From Thelonectria olida (lineage: Eukaryota > Ascomycota > Sordariomycetes > Hypocreales > Nectriaceae), in the NCBI GenBank assembly GCA_020736575.1, contig JAGPYM010000106.1:1-44742 (forward strand): a stretch of DNA of 44,742 bases. Reading direction: 5' to 3'. Every line of letters starts with the position of its first letter. The stretch's first letter is position 1. This document shows, one piece after another, positions 1 through 12,290 of the stretch. The position numbers and the translations under genes were made by a program. The notes under the pieces are model-generated. The model was not told the origin of the DNA. It did not search any database and saw only the letters and a program-made list of their open reading frames with translations.

Positions 1-2931
1 ATAAAAAATAAAAATATTTTAAGTTAGAATAGTTATAAGTAGAAATATATTATAAAATTAATTATAAAAGTAGAATATATAGCCTTAGAAAAGCAGTTAA
101 AAAGCTAAAAGTTTAAATAATATATATAATTATTATTAGAAAATCTCTTTTTAAATAAAAATAATACTATACCTCTTAATTAATAGATAATAAGGCTATT
201 AAAACCTTAGCTAAGAATTCTTCTTATTATAAAAAAGCTAAATATATACATATAGCCTATTATTTTTTTAAAAAAGAGGTTAAATAAGGAAATATAAAGA
301 TTTTCTATATAAGATTTAAAAGTAATATAGCAGATTTTTTATAAAAGAGTTAGGACTAATAGAATTCTATAGATTATTAAAAGATTTATTTTAAATAATT
401 ATATTTAAAAAATAAATAATAAATAAGTTTTTTATTTTATTTCCTTAGGGATTTTCTTATATAACTAAGGTCTTTATTTATATTTTCCTTAAATAATATT
501 TTTTAATTTTTTAATTATAAAGGGTTTTAAAAATTTCCTTTACAAATCTTATAATTAAAAAGTTTTAAAACTTTCTTTTTAATAAAAATATATTAATTAT
601 AAATACTTAAATTTATTAAAATTATATAAAAGACTTTTATCCTAAGATTCATAATATATCTAGTAATATATTTATAAAAAACTAGATATAATATAGCTTT
701 AGGGGGCTATAAAAGCTAGTTTTTATAAAAGCTTAAATATATAAAATAGAATAATTTAAATATATTTTACCTATTAAAAAAATAAAATTTATTATTAAAT
801 TTATAAAAATATAAGAATTATAATAATATATTTTTTATTTTATATATCTTATTAATTATATTTTTATTTAGAATATTTTACTTATTTCTAAATTAAAAAG
901 GCAGACTTACTAATATATATTATTTTTACTCTAATAAGTAATATCTGCCCTAATAAGGCATATAATTTTAAATAGGAAAGTATATTAAAATATATAATAA
1001 TCTAATATACTTTTTAAGTTTTTTACTTTTAATTAACTATTTAAATAAAAAGGAATATACTTATATAAATATTTTAAATACTATTAAATAGAAGAATAAT
1101 AGAGTTTTTATTTAATATATATATCTTTTAATTAAGGCTAATAGAACTTAATTTATTATATATAAAAGATAAGAGTTTTCCTTCCCTTATTTAACCTAAT
1201 CTTATTATTAATATTTATAATAAATATTTAACTAATTAAAACCTTTTTTATATTTTTATAACTGCTTTAATTTACTAATTTTACATATCTAATTAGAATT
1301 TAAATATTTTTACTTCCTATTCTTCCATCTGCTTTTAAAGCTTCTAACTTTCATTTTCTACTATAGCTCCAGCCTTTATAATATGGGAGTACTCGAGCTT
1401 AGCTTTATATATAGCAGCCTCTAATTAAATGCTTGTTTATAAGCTTGTTATATGGAGTGTGGGGGAGTTTGGCTAGATTATAATAAATAGTAATCTGTTT
1501 AGTATGCTATTAGTTTAAAACTGATTTGGAGCTAGTCGCTTGAAAAGTATAAAAATACTAAATGCTCTTTTTTTAAAAAAAGAGTATTTTACTTTTATAT
1601 TTAACTTATAGCCCTAAGCTTTTAATCTTATATTTTACTATTTATATTAACTTTATTATCGCTATATTAAATACTATATTAGCTTTATAAGCTCCTACCC
1701 TTTATATATATATAAGTAACTAGTCTGCTATTTTAAAGTTTACTTATATATTTTTACCTTTTCCTTTTTACTAAATAACTCTACTTACTAATTCTATTAA
1801 TTTGGACTTATTTACTTTTAAAAAGGAAAATAGAAAAGTAATTTCTATTTAGTAAGTTATATTTGCTATTAAAAACCTTATAATTGTAAAGCCTGCTAAT
1901 AATTCTTTTTTTAATAATAAGGGCACTTATATAAAAATGCTAATTATATTACGCTAAGTAAAAAGGCTAATTAAAAATGCTATTTAAAAGGTAAGGATTA
2001 TAGTTTTACTTATACTAATAGCTAAAATTCTATAAAATATACTAAAAATACTAGATTTTATTTTTAATTATAATAATATAATATTAGGCTTTATAAAGCA
2101 GCTTATAATAGTATTTAAAGAGTTAATAGTTATAAGAATTATATAAAATACTTTATTTACTTTTAAAGTTTCTTATACTTTTATTTAAATACTTTTAAAT
2201 AGTTTTATTGTTATTTTAAAATAATTTAAAACTTTTTTATAAGTTAATAAAAATAATATTATAATAGAGCTTAAAACTTTTTAATAAGAGTTTAAAAAAA
2301 TTAAAAAAGTATTAATATTTAAATTAATATTAAAAATATAAACTAATAGCTAACTATAATAATTAAAATAAAAAGATATATTAATATAAAATTATAAAGG
2401 TAGTAAAATAATTAAATAAATTAAATAAGTTAAATAAATATATTATAATTATTTATTAGAAAGTTAGTTAGTTTCTTCTTTTTATATTAAGTGTATATAC
2501 TTATTAAAGCAATTTAAATAAAAGAATTTAAAAAATATTATTTTATATTAATATTAAATTAATTCTATTATAAGACATTTTATAAGTTATATTTATATAT
2601 ATTTAATATATAAACTTAAAAAGTAATAAGCCTTTTATAAAGTATTATATACTTATAAAAAATTAAAGTTTTAATATAATTATAAATATTTTATAATACA
2701 CTTTTTAATATTCTATTTATATTTAAATTATACTAATAAAACTTAATTTTAAAAAGTCTAATTAGTAGCTATTTATATAAGCTTATTAATTTTATTAAAA
2801 AGAAATATATTAATATAAACTCTTATATTTAATTACTTTTAATATATAGTAAAATTATATATTATTTAATTTAATTTCTTTTTTAAGTTAAACTAACTTT
2901 TATTTATAAGTTATTTTAAAATATATAAGTT

Positions 2932-2946
2932 ATAATAATATTTATT
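2932..2946. repeat. target-site duplication, left of SINE-like copy 1
   Basis: ATAATAATATTTATT, repeated exactly at 3373-3387 on the other side of the element. Confidence 0.65.
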
Positions 2947-3372
2947 CTAGCTTAGGGCATAGTAGTATGTTTTTAATTACAGTTAAGCGAAACCTTTTAA
3001 ATTAGAAACTTCAGTTAGGAATAAAAAAAACTATAATTAGTTTAATTCTAGTAGTTAGCAGCTAGTTAAGCGCAAGTACTTTATAATACTCCTAAGCTAT
3101 ATATAGAAAAGCTTTCTAATTTACCTATATTATAATAGTATGCAAATAATTAAATATAATTAGTAGATTTCCTACTATTATAATAGCTAAAGGCTGGTTT
3201 TAAAAGCTAAGGTATATTATATTAGCTATTAGTTAGTTAATTAAATAGCTATATACTATAGCTAATTACTATAGGGGCGTTTAATTTTATATGCGCTTAA
3301 AAGCTAAAGGTTTTCCCCTTATAAATAATATAAAATAGAGCTAGCTATAAAAAATATAAAATATTATAAATA
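2947..3372 (+). mobile_element. SINE-like element, copy 1 (RIP-mutated)
   Basis: This copy aligns over its full length of about 426 bp to the reverse complement of 36713-37142, with differences mostly G-to-A or C-to-T. It is flanked by identical 15-bp direct repeats (2932-2946 and 3373-3387, ATAATAATATTTATT), which I read as the target-site duplication. The duplication length and a 3' end without LTR or inverted repeat fit LINE-mobilised (target-primed) insertion. AT-rich flanks make a chance repeat easier, but the repeats abut both element ends exactly. Confidence 0.7.
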
Positions 3373-3387
3373 ATAATAATATTTATT
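3373..3387. repeat. target-site duplication, right of SINE-like copy 1
   Basis: Exact 15-bp match to 2932-2946, directly after the element's 3' end. Confidence 0.65.
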
Positions 3388-3770
3388 AAAATAAGCCTAG
3401 TATTAAAATATAATAAAAATTAATAAAAGTAAAACCTAGCTTTATATTTATTATAATAAGCTTTTTAATAAAACTTATAATTAAATATAAAATAAAAGTT
3501 TCTCTTAAATAAACTTTAAATAAAAAGCTTTATTTTAAGTTTTTAATATAATAGTACCTTTTTATTTAACTTTAATTTATATAATTTAACTTATAATATA
3601 ATATATAATAATAAAAATATTTAACTTTTATTAATTAAATATAATATAATTTAATTAAATAATAAAAGTTATATAATTACTTGTTATATATTTAAATATA
3701 TAAATCTTTTTAAATATATTAAACTAATAAAAGATTTTAATAAATATTTAAAAAATTATAATTTTTAAAT
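3388..3770 (+). repeat. AT-rich repeat family, copy D (partial)
   Basis: Starts with AAAATAAGCCTAG and continues parallel to the starts of copy A (near 3775) and copy C (near 37155): the same order of AAAATAAG, AAAACC, TATAATAAGC and TTTTAATATAA blocks. It lies in tandem before copy A. The parent element is not identified. Confidence 0.5.
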
Positions 3771-4405
3771 ATTTTTATACTATTTAATATTATTAATTAA
3801 AATAAGTTTAATATTTATATATAATAAAAGTTAATATAAATAAAACTTAAGTTTATATATATTATAATAAGCCTTTTTATAAGGTTTATAATTAACTTTT
3901 AAATTAAAGTTTATATTAAATAAACCTTATTTAAAAAACCTTATTTTAAACTTTTAATATAAAAATACTACTTTTTTAAACTCTAATTTATATAACTTAA
4001 CTAATTATATAATATATAATTTAATATAATTAACTTTCTATTAGTTAAATAAATTATTATATAAAAAAATAATATAATAGTTTAATATTTATTAAATTAT
4101 ATAAATTTTTTTAAATATATTTATTTAATTAAAAAGTTTAAAAAGTATTTTAAATAGTTATAACTTTTTAATATTCTTATATTAGCTAATATAAAAATAT
4201 TATTAAAAATAATTTAAAAAAATAATTCTATTTTTTTAAGCTATTATATTTTAATTAAAAAATTAAATATATAAAAAAATAATTTTAAATTTTTTAATAA
4301 AAAAGTTAACTAATTTAATTACCTTTTAAGTTAGGTAAAAAATAATAGGCTTAATTAAAATAACTAATTATTTTTTAAAAAAATATAAAAATATAATTTA
4401 AAGTT

Positions 4406-4420
4406 ATAATTTTAAAAGCT
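4406..4420. repeat. target-site duplication, left of SINE-like copy 2
   Basis: ATAATTTTAAAAGCT, repeated exactly at 4557-4571; a single copy occurs at the empty site near 5092. Confidence 0.8.
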
Positions 4421-4452
4421 GCTGTAGCCAATTGCCTGCTGTAGCCAATTGC
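4419..4452 (+). repeat. 17-bp tandem duplication at the 5' end of SINE-like copy 2
   Basis: CTGCTGTAGCCAATTGC occurs twice in tandem (4419-4435 and 4436-4452). A short duplication at the truncated 5' end may reflect template slippage or switching when the reverse transcript ended. Confidence 0.7.
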
Positions 4453-4556
4453 CCACAGGGGCGTTTAATTCCGTGCGCGCCTAAAGGCCAGAGGTTTTCC
4501 CCCTGTAAATAATATGAAATAGGGCTAGCTGTAGAAAATACAGAATATTACAAATG
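4421..4556 (+). mobile_element. SINE-like element, copy 2 (5'-truncated, not RIP-mutated)
   Basis: Corresponds to the last ~135 bp of copies 1 and 3 and shares their 3' end (…ATTACAAAT). It keeps C and G at positions that are T or A in copy 1, so it was inserted after RIP acted on its surroundings or escaped it. It is flanked by identical 15-bp repeats (ATAATTTTAAAAGCT at 4406-4420 and 4557-4571). The uninterrupted target (ATAATTTTAAAAGCTATTAT) occurs at about 5092-5111, and a near match lies at about 37731. 5' truncation plus a 15-bp duplication is typical of target-primed reverse transcription. Confidence 0.8.
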
Positions 4557-4571
4557 ATAATTTTAAAAGCT
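4557..4571. repeat. target-site duplication, right of SINE-like copy 2
   Basis: Exact match to 4406-4420. Confidence 0.8.
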
Positions 4572-5092
4572 ATTATATATAATAGTAATAATTCAAATAG
4601 TTATTTAAAAGGCTACTTGCTTATAAGTAAAATAAAATAAAAAAGAGAAAAAATTTAATAATAAAAAGTAAGTTAAATAGGCAAATGGATATAAGAGTTA
4701 AAAAGTTAGGGGGGGGGAGGGCTAAAAGGGTTAAGTGAAAATAGAAGTTTAAAAATAGATTAAATAGGTTTAAAAGCAATTAAGCTAATAAAAATAAATA
4801 AAATAATTAAATAGAAAAATATATAAAAGTATTAATATAATAATAAAAATTACTAATTATAAAAATACTATTTAATATAAATATACTATTAAATATTAAT
4901 TAGAAAATTAATTTAATTATTTTAAATTATTAAATTCTAATTAAAAGACTTCATATATATTAATATTATTATAATCTTTTTAAATAGAAAGTTAAAAACC
5001 TTTTATAATATTTTAAAAAGAAAAGAAAAAGCGAATTTAATAATAATAATAAGCAATTTATTAAAATAATTTAATTAAATACTTATATGTTA

Positions 5093-5360
5093 TAATTTTA
5101 AAAGCTATTATATATAATAGTAATAATTTAAATAGTTATTTAAAAAAAGAAAAAACTTAAAATAAAAAGTAAGTTAAATAGGTAAATAAATATAAGAGTT
5201 AAAAAGTAAAAAGAAAGGGGTAAAAGAGTTAAATAAAAATAAATGTTTAAAAATAAGTTAAATAAATTTAAAAGTAATTTAACTAATAGAAATAAGTAAA
5301 GCAATTAAATAAAAAAATATATAAAAGACTTAATATAATAATAAAAAGTACTAATTATAA
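5093..5360 (+). repeat. AT-rich repeat family, copy B
   Basis: Repeats the sequence that follows the SINE-like insertion in copy A (from about 4557 to 4870) in direct orientation, with RIP-type differences. It carries the intact target sequence of that insertion. Confidence 0.6.
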
Positions 5361-7039
5361 AAATAAGTTATAATATATTAAATATATTTATTATAAAAAG
5401 AAGAAAAGTATATATAAAATAAAATACTAGAGTTTTAACTATTAATATAATAATTTTAATAGTAAGGAATTTAAAAAAGCCTCTATTAAAATTATAATTT
5501 AAAAATTTTAAGAATTAAAGCTAATATATAAATTAAAAGCTTTTCTAATTTAATATTATTCTTATTTTAATAAGGTTAAATCTAAACTTATTAATTATAA
5601 AAAAAGGTTTATATCCTTAAAAGGCGCATATTATTATTATTATACAAAAGTAGTATTTTTCTCTTATAAGGGGGAGCTAGTTAAGCTATATATTAATAGC
5701 TAGGTAATAATTAATATAGTATTTATAAAAAGGCAAATCCTACCTACTTTAAGTTAAAAATTAATAGTATAGTAATATAGCAAGCTATTAGTATCTTTTT
5801 ATTTAAATAGGCATTTCAGTTTAGTATTAAAAATAATAGAAATAGTAAGGCTAGTAAGGGTACTAATAAGACTTATAAATAGAAACTAACTAATTTAAGC
5901 CCTATATTAAAATAGTATAGTAATAACTAATAAGATATAATAGAAAAAGCTTTAATATTATATTATTTAACTATATAAGGATTTAGTTTTAAAAATAAAA
6001 TATAATATATAATAGTATATTTTTATAATATTATATAAAAGCTAATTTTAATAATAGTAGAGTGTTCTATTACTAATATTAGAATAATTAATTAGTTTAC
6101 TAATATTATTAATTATTAAATTATTATAAAAAAAGAGAAAGCTATACTTTTTATACTAGCTAAGGCCTATTTAGTTAAAAACCTAAACTATAAATTTAAT
6201 AATTTTATTAAAAGAAAAAATAAAGGCTTAATATTCTTTTATAATACAAATTATAGCTTTCTTTCCTACTTATTTAATAACTAATACTATTATAACTAAG
6301 TTGCTCCCTTAAAATAGAAAAGATTTTAACTATTAAAATGCTAGTAGAATATTTAAAATATTTACTAGATTTAATAAGTAAGCACTTTATTATATTATTA
6401 TATTAGTATTACTAATAGTTATATAAATATATACTAAAGAGCTGCCTTTTAATATTAAATAGCTTAAACTTAGTCTCTTACTTATCTTTTAACTTAGCTA
6501 ATATTAGGGTACTATTCTTTTTAATAAAGTGGATATTTACCTTAAGTAATATTTATTATATAACTTGGGCTATAATAGCCTTATATTAGTGTTTTTTTAT
6601 AAAATAGAGTTTTATAAGGCAATTATATTTCTAATAATAAACTATATTATGCAATTTAATAAAGGAATTTTAAGTAAAGTGTATTTTATAATAAAGTATA
6701 GCAATTTGAACTATAATTATAAAATATTAATTTAAAAAAACCTTTTTAATAAAGCAAATAATTTTTATAATAAAGTAAATATAAGTAATAAAAATTAAAT
6801 AAGCTAGTCCATATTAAATTTAATAGTTAATAGGTATAGCTACTAATAAAAGATAAGGTTAATTTTATTAAATAAAGTAAATTAAAAATGTTATTATTAT
6901 AATAAGCGCACTAAATATAAAAACAAGCTAAGTGTGCTATATATATTTTAAAATAGCAATCTTAATAGATAAAAAGTTTCTTAATAACTTTTATAATATA
7001 AACTATAAGATTATATATTAAAATAGAGCTGCTCCCTTT

Positions 7040-7405
7040 TATTAATAAGCAGTTTGGGGTTTGTAGTAGTATAATGGCTGCAGTTAGGCGGGAGGGAGGA
7101 TTCTTAAGTATTAGTGCGTAAACTGATTAGAAAGGTCTTAACTAATTGGATCGTTATAATATATACGTCTTGGGATTTAGGATTAACCAGATTAAACAGT
7201 TCTAGGGTCGTTAGGTATATTGGAAACGGCTTGTTGTTAGCTTTAAGTAACTTGCACTAATATATCCGAGTCTTTAAGAAATTGCAAGAATCACCTGCAG
7301 CCAAGTCGTCTTTACTACCTAATGTTATTTATAGTCAAGTGCCCGATAAACTGATATGGCTAATGGGTTGTGCAGCTGAAAGTACCCTTTTTAAAGTTTG
7401 ATTAT
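7040..7405. other. moderate-GC island inside the RIP block; possible SINE-like or relic element
   Basis: About 360 bp that are clearly less AT-rich than either side and keep CA, TG and CG dinucleotides. The start (TTGGGGTTTGTAGTAGTATAATGG, seen near 7063-7086) resembles the head of the SINE-like family, including an A-box-like GTAGTATAATGG and TGCAGTTAGG, but the rest does not match that family. No reading frame stands out and I found no flanking duplication. Confidence 0.4.
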
Positions 7406-7447
7406 TTATAATAATGCAATTGGAAGACTTAAGGTAGTTATTATAGG

Positions 7448-7735
7448 TTTAGTGGGCTGTTTTATATTTAACTATACTATTAAATTTTAAGGTAACTAAT
7501 AGTTACTAATTTATTAACTAAAGTAGTAACTACTAATTAAGTAGTTAATTAGCAGCTTAACTATTAATTAATTTAATTAGTTAATAGTTACTATTAATTA
7601 TATTTAATTAGAAAAGTAATTAACTATTAATTACTTATTTAGGAAAGTAATTAACTATTAACTAAAGGGTATTATTTTTAATTACTATTTAATTACTAAT
7701 ACTAGTTAATAGTAACTAATTTAAAATATTTTTAT
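7448..7735. repeat. TTAACTA/TAGTTAA-rich repeat block, left
   Basis: Built from many variants of GTTAATAGTTACTATTAACT. A block of the same composition lies at 11818-12046, roughly in inverted orientation. The two could be terminal repeats of one 4.6-kb mutated element or two satellite patches. Confidence 0.5.
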
Positions 7736-10700
7736 TTTTAAATTTTTAATTTAATAATTTTTATATTTTCTTTTATAGCTTATAAAAAGATAATTAAAAT
7801 AGCTAAAAGAGTATAATATATATTAAAACAAATAGAAAAGTTATTTCTACTTATAAATAAAATAAAATATATTAAAATCCCTAAGCCCCTTATAAAATTT
7901 AATTTTTTAAGTTTTATATTTTACTTTTTAACTAGCTTGTTAATAAAATAAGCTATCTAATAGTTTCTTTTTCTAGCCTATTTCTAAACCTAGTAATAAT
8001 ATTATTACTAATAGAAATAGTTAATTTAATAGCTCCTAAAAGAGCTAGAATAGTTAAATATCTCTTAGCTTATATATTTAAAAATAGAAATCTAATAGAA
8101 TTAGGTTTTTAATATTTTAATATATTAGCTTAAAAATAAGATTAATAGAAGCTAAATATAAAAAGTAAATTCTTTTTTCTAAAACTAACTATTTTAAGAA
8201 GAATATTCTTACTTAAATAAATAAAATACTCTTTTTTTATACTTTTAAAGCCTATAAATAGGTTTTTATTAAAATTAAAATTAGAAAAAGTATTATATGA
8301 ATCTTTATTAAATATAAAATTTAAATCTGGGTTTGTAAGCTCTTATTTTTCCCTTTTAAGCTTATAAGAAAATTAATATTAAATTATTTTAAAAGTTTAA
8401 AAAAAGGAATTTACTTATTAAACTTAAATTTTACTAAATCTAACATATTTATATAAATAAGAGAATAATAATTTAATAAACCCATTTTTTAAAAATACAT
8501 TTATTTAAACTTAGGGTTTAAAAGAATACTTAAAAAATAAGGCTTATAAGAGTTTAACTTAATATAAGTAAGCTTAAAAGGAAAGTATTTTTATAATTTA
8601 TTAAGCTAGTATTTATAGTATTTTTAAAATTAGAAAAATATATATTTTATAAAGTAATTAGTTTAAAAAGATATATTAATAAAAAGGAAAAATAGAAAAT
8701 ATTAACCTTTTCCTTATTAAATAAGAAAGAATATACCTTTTTAAGCTCTTTTAACTTTTTATATATTTTATAAATATATAATAAGCCCTAAGGTAAAGTT
8801 GTATAAAGTTGGCCTTATAATTTAATAGAAGGCTGTAAAAAAACCTTAAAAGTTTTCTATAACCCAACTATTTTAGCCCACTTTTTAGAATTTAAAAATA
8901 GCTTTTTATACTCCTTATTAGAAGTATTTTTATACATATAAAATAAAATATCTTTAAATTTTAAAAAGGTATTAAGTATAAAATAAGTAGAATTTTAATA
9001 AGTACTATTATTTAAAAAAAAGCGTATTAGTATAAAAATATAAAAAACAAGGTTTTTTCTTATATTATAATTATAGGAAAAAAGGGAAATTATAAAATAG
9101 AAAAGAAATTTATTAAATACTTAAGGGAATAATTTCTTGTTTAAAAAGGATTTTGCTTTCTTTTTTAAATTTTTCTAATCCTTTTACTAGAAGTTTTTTA
9201 ACTTTATAAGCATATTTAGTAATAGTTATAAGTTATCTTATACAATTTATAATGTTTAAAAATATATTAGTTTTATTTATATAATAATAAAAGAAATAAC
9301 TTTTTATTAAATATAAGGTTTTTAAACTCTTTTTTATTTATGTATTTTTTATTTTTTATATATATTAATTTATTATTAGTATATTTATATAATAAGTCCT
9401 TAGAAATATAATTAAAAGTATAATTTTTAAAAATATTTTAAGTTATTAAATTTATAATATAAGCTATATATTTAATATTATTTTTAAAGTCTTTATTTTT
9501 ACAAATAAGAAACTATAAAAATATATTATTATTAAATATATTATCTCAAATAATAATATAAAAATAAGTTAATATAATATATAAAAAACAAATTAAGCCT
9601 TACTTAAAAACTATATTTAAGCTTAAAGTGAAAGAATTACTTATAGTATTTAAAATTTTAATATAAATATATAATTAAGTATAGCTCTTATTTAAAAGAT
9701 TAAAGCCTAGAAAGGTTATTAATATATTTAAAAAAATATAAGAATTTTAAAATTTTAAAAAAGAAATATTAAAACTTACTAATAAGCTTATAATCTAACT
9801 TAAAAAAGAGTTAATAAAAATTAAAATTATTTTAATATAGGAGGTTTAATTGGAAGCAGTTTATATATTAAATAGTAAAAAAAAAGTCCCTAAAAAAGAG
9901 ATAGTTTTTAAAATTTAAATATTTAATACTAATAAGCTAGTATTAAAAGTATTTAATAAAATATTTTTAGTATTAGATTTATTAATAACTAGATTAAATC
10001 TAAACTATATTAGTAAATAAAAAAAGAAATATAATTTAAAAACTTACTTATTATAATAAGTTAATAACTTCTAAAAAGACTTAAAACTTAAAGTTTTAAA
10101 AGCTAAATTATTTTTTATAAGAAAATAAAGAATCTTTTTTAAAGCCTTTATATTATTAAAAGGTTTAAAAATAGAATTATTTTAAAAAGACTTTTAAAAA
10201 TAAAAAAAATCTTAATAGTTTTTAAAATCTAAAGTACCTCTTTTTAAAAGTAAATTATTAGTATTTAAAAAAGGGTTTTAAAAGAAATAATAAAATACTT
10301 ACTTCCTTTTTTAGTTTTTTTAAATTTTATATTAAAAGCTATATTTTATATTTAAACTAAATATACTTTAAAAGATTAGAGGCTTTAAAACCCCTAATTC
10401 TTTTAGTTTTCTTATAAGGACAAATATTAAAAAGTTAGTTAAAAGTCTAAATATATAAGTTTTTAAAAGTATAATATTTCTTATTAAGTATTATAATATT
10501 AAAATATATTAATAATATAAGAAAAAGGTTAAAAGTACTTACTTTATATAGCTAATAAGCATTTCTCTCTTTTTATTAGAATTTATAAATAATAAAGTTC
10601 TAGTAAATAAATCCTCCTTAAATATATAAATATTAGAGGATTTATTAGGCTCTAATTTAAATCCTTTCTTTTATAATTACTATTTTTAATAATTATAAAG

Positions 10701-11120
10701 GAATTTAAAAAGCTAAAAGAAGAGCTTTTAACTTTTATAATAAATTTAATAATAGTTTCAGTTTTAAAATTGCCTAATTAGGTAATTTTATAATCCTAAG
10801 ACTTTATATTAGATCTATAAATAGAAGAAGTTATTTCTTTTTTTTAAAAGTTTAAAAAGCTTTAAAATAACAAAGTATTTAATAAAATTATTAGAAAATG
10901 TTATATAAAGAGTAAAAGAATCGTAATACTTAAAATAAATATATTTGTTAAACCTTTGAAAAATATAGTATTTTTTAAGCTTTTAAGAAAACTTAAAAAG
11001 TTAAATAGAAAAGGTAGACAGCTTATATAAGATTTTAAAATAAATATAAAAAATGATATAAAGCTTATAAAAGTATTTATAAAAAGATATAAAAAGATAT
11101 AAAAGATATAAAAGTAAATA

Positions 11121-11220
11121 AAAGGTTAAATGAGGTTAAAAGAGGTTAAAAGAGATTAAAAGAGGTTAAAAGTAGTTAAAACTAGTTAAAAAAGGTAAAA
11201 GAGGTTAAAAGAGGTTATAA
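11121..11220 (+). repeat. 10-bp tandem repeat (AGAGGTTAAA)
   Basis: About ten imperfect units of AGAGGTTAAA in phase, with variants such as AGAGATTAAA and AGTAGTTAAA. Less regular AAAAGATATA units precede it (about 11060-11110). Confidence 0.75.
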
Positions 11221-11817
11221 AAAGTAATAAAAAGTATTAAAAGTTAAAAGAATAAAAATACAAACTTAAAAAGCCTAAAAAGTAAATATAAATAGTTATA
11301 AAAGCTTATAAGTAAGTATTTAATTAATAGTAAAAAAAGAAAAAAAAAATAAATAGAAGGAACTTACTTTATATATAGTAATTATTTTATATATATTAAT
11401 AATAATTATTAAAAAGTCTTATATTATTAATAAAAAGTAAATTAATAATATAAATTTATTATTTATAAGTTATTATTAATAATTATTATATATTAATAAG
11501 TATTAGTAATAGATTTATAAATTAAAAGTTATATTTTTAAATAAAATATAAGTATTTATATATAAATTTAAATATTTATAAGTAAATTTAAATATTTATT
11601 AGTAAATAATTAATAATATAATATTAAAAATTCTTATTTTTAATAAATTTAACTATTTTAAATAATAATATTATTAATCATTTTTAATAATAATACTTTT
11701 ATATACTTAAAAATTATATAATTAATTATATAATATATATATATATAAAATTATTATTTTTTCTTATAAAATATTCTATAATTAGTTATATAATTTTAAA
11801 ATTATATAACTTTTAAT

Positions 11818-12046
11818 TATTAAAGAGTTACTACTAACTAATTATAATAGTTAATAGTTACTATTAACTTTTTTATCTATTACCTAATAGTAACTAATAA
11901 CTAGCCCCACTTTAACTAGTAGTAACTAATAATTAGCCCTACTATTAAATTAATAACTATTAACCAAGCTTAGTTAATTAGTCTATTAACTATTAACTAT
12001 TTAATTAGTAGTTAATTAACTATTAACTATTAACTACTAACTAAAC
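11818..12046. repeat. TTAACTA/TAGTTAA-rich repeat block, right
   Basis: Same motif set as 7448-7735. It forms the last part of the AT-rich block; normal-GC gene sequence begins directly after it. Confidence 0.5.
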
Positions 12047-12290
12047 TGGTCACCCTGGCCGCCATGACTCATGAGCCCAGTCGCTACCAGTTGCGGCTCT
12101 CCTCAACCATCATTGCTAATCGCCCCAAGGTTCAGACACGTCCCGTCGATGCGAATTTTAGGCTGGTTGATTCCAATATTCTTAACCCAGTGGATTCCAT
12201 GAATCGCCATAGAGGGGACAAAGCTGAAGATACCTCTATTCGGGGGTTAGCAAGTATATCCTTGGGAGACAGTGAAAAAGCGGGGTGGTC

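Larger units (their letters stand above)
3771..4880 (+). repeat. AT-rich repeat family, copy A (interrupted)
   Basis: Matches 37150-38010 (copy C) over most of its length in the same orientation; its second half also matches 5093-5360 (copy B). It is interrupted by the SINE-like fragment at 4421-4556. Copies B and C carry the uninterrupted junction, so they act as empty-site references for that insertion. Confidence 0.6.
1..12045. repeat. AT-rich RIP-mutated repeat block
   Basis: The block is almost entirely A and T, rich in TA and poor in CA/TG, with stop codons in all frames and no reading frame worth calling. This is the expected outcome of RIP (C-to-T on both strands of repeats) in ascomycetes. 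The right edge is abrupt near 12045-12055, where normal-GC sequence begins. Recognisable contents are listed separately: SINE-like copies, a diverged repeat family, an island at 7040-7405, TTAACTA-rich stretches and a 10-bp tandem repeat. In 5400-7030 and 7740-11000 I see mutated transposon-like sequence but cannot name the element. Confidence 0.85.

Noticed and set aside
1565..1584. 20-bp palindrome CTCTTTTTTTAAAAAAAGAG
   Set aside because: A/T palindromes of this size are easy to meet in such skewed sequence; no further structure supports it.
1..12045. CRISPR array, telomere or centromere satellite
   Set aside because: There are no regular spacer-repeat units and no TTAGGG arrays; the AT-richness fits RIP on dispersed repeats better.
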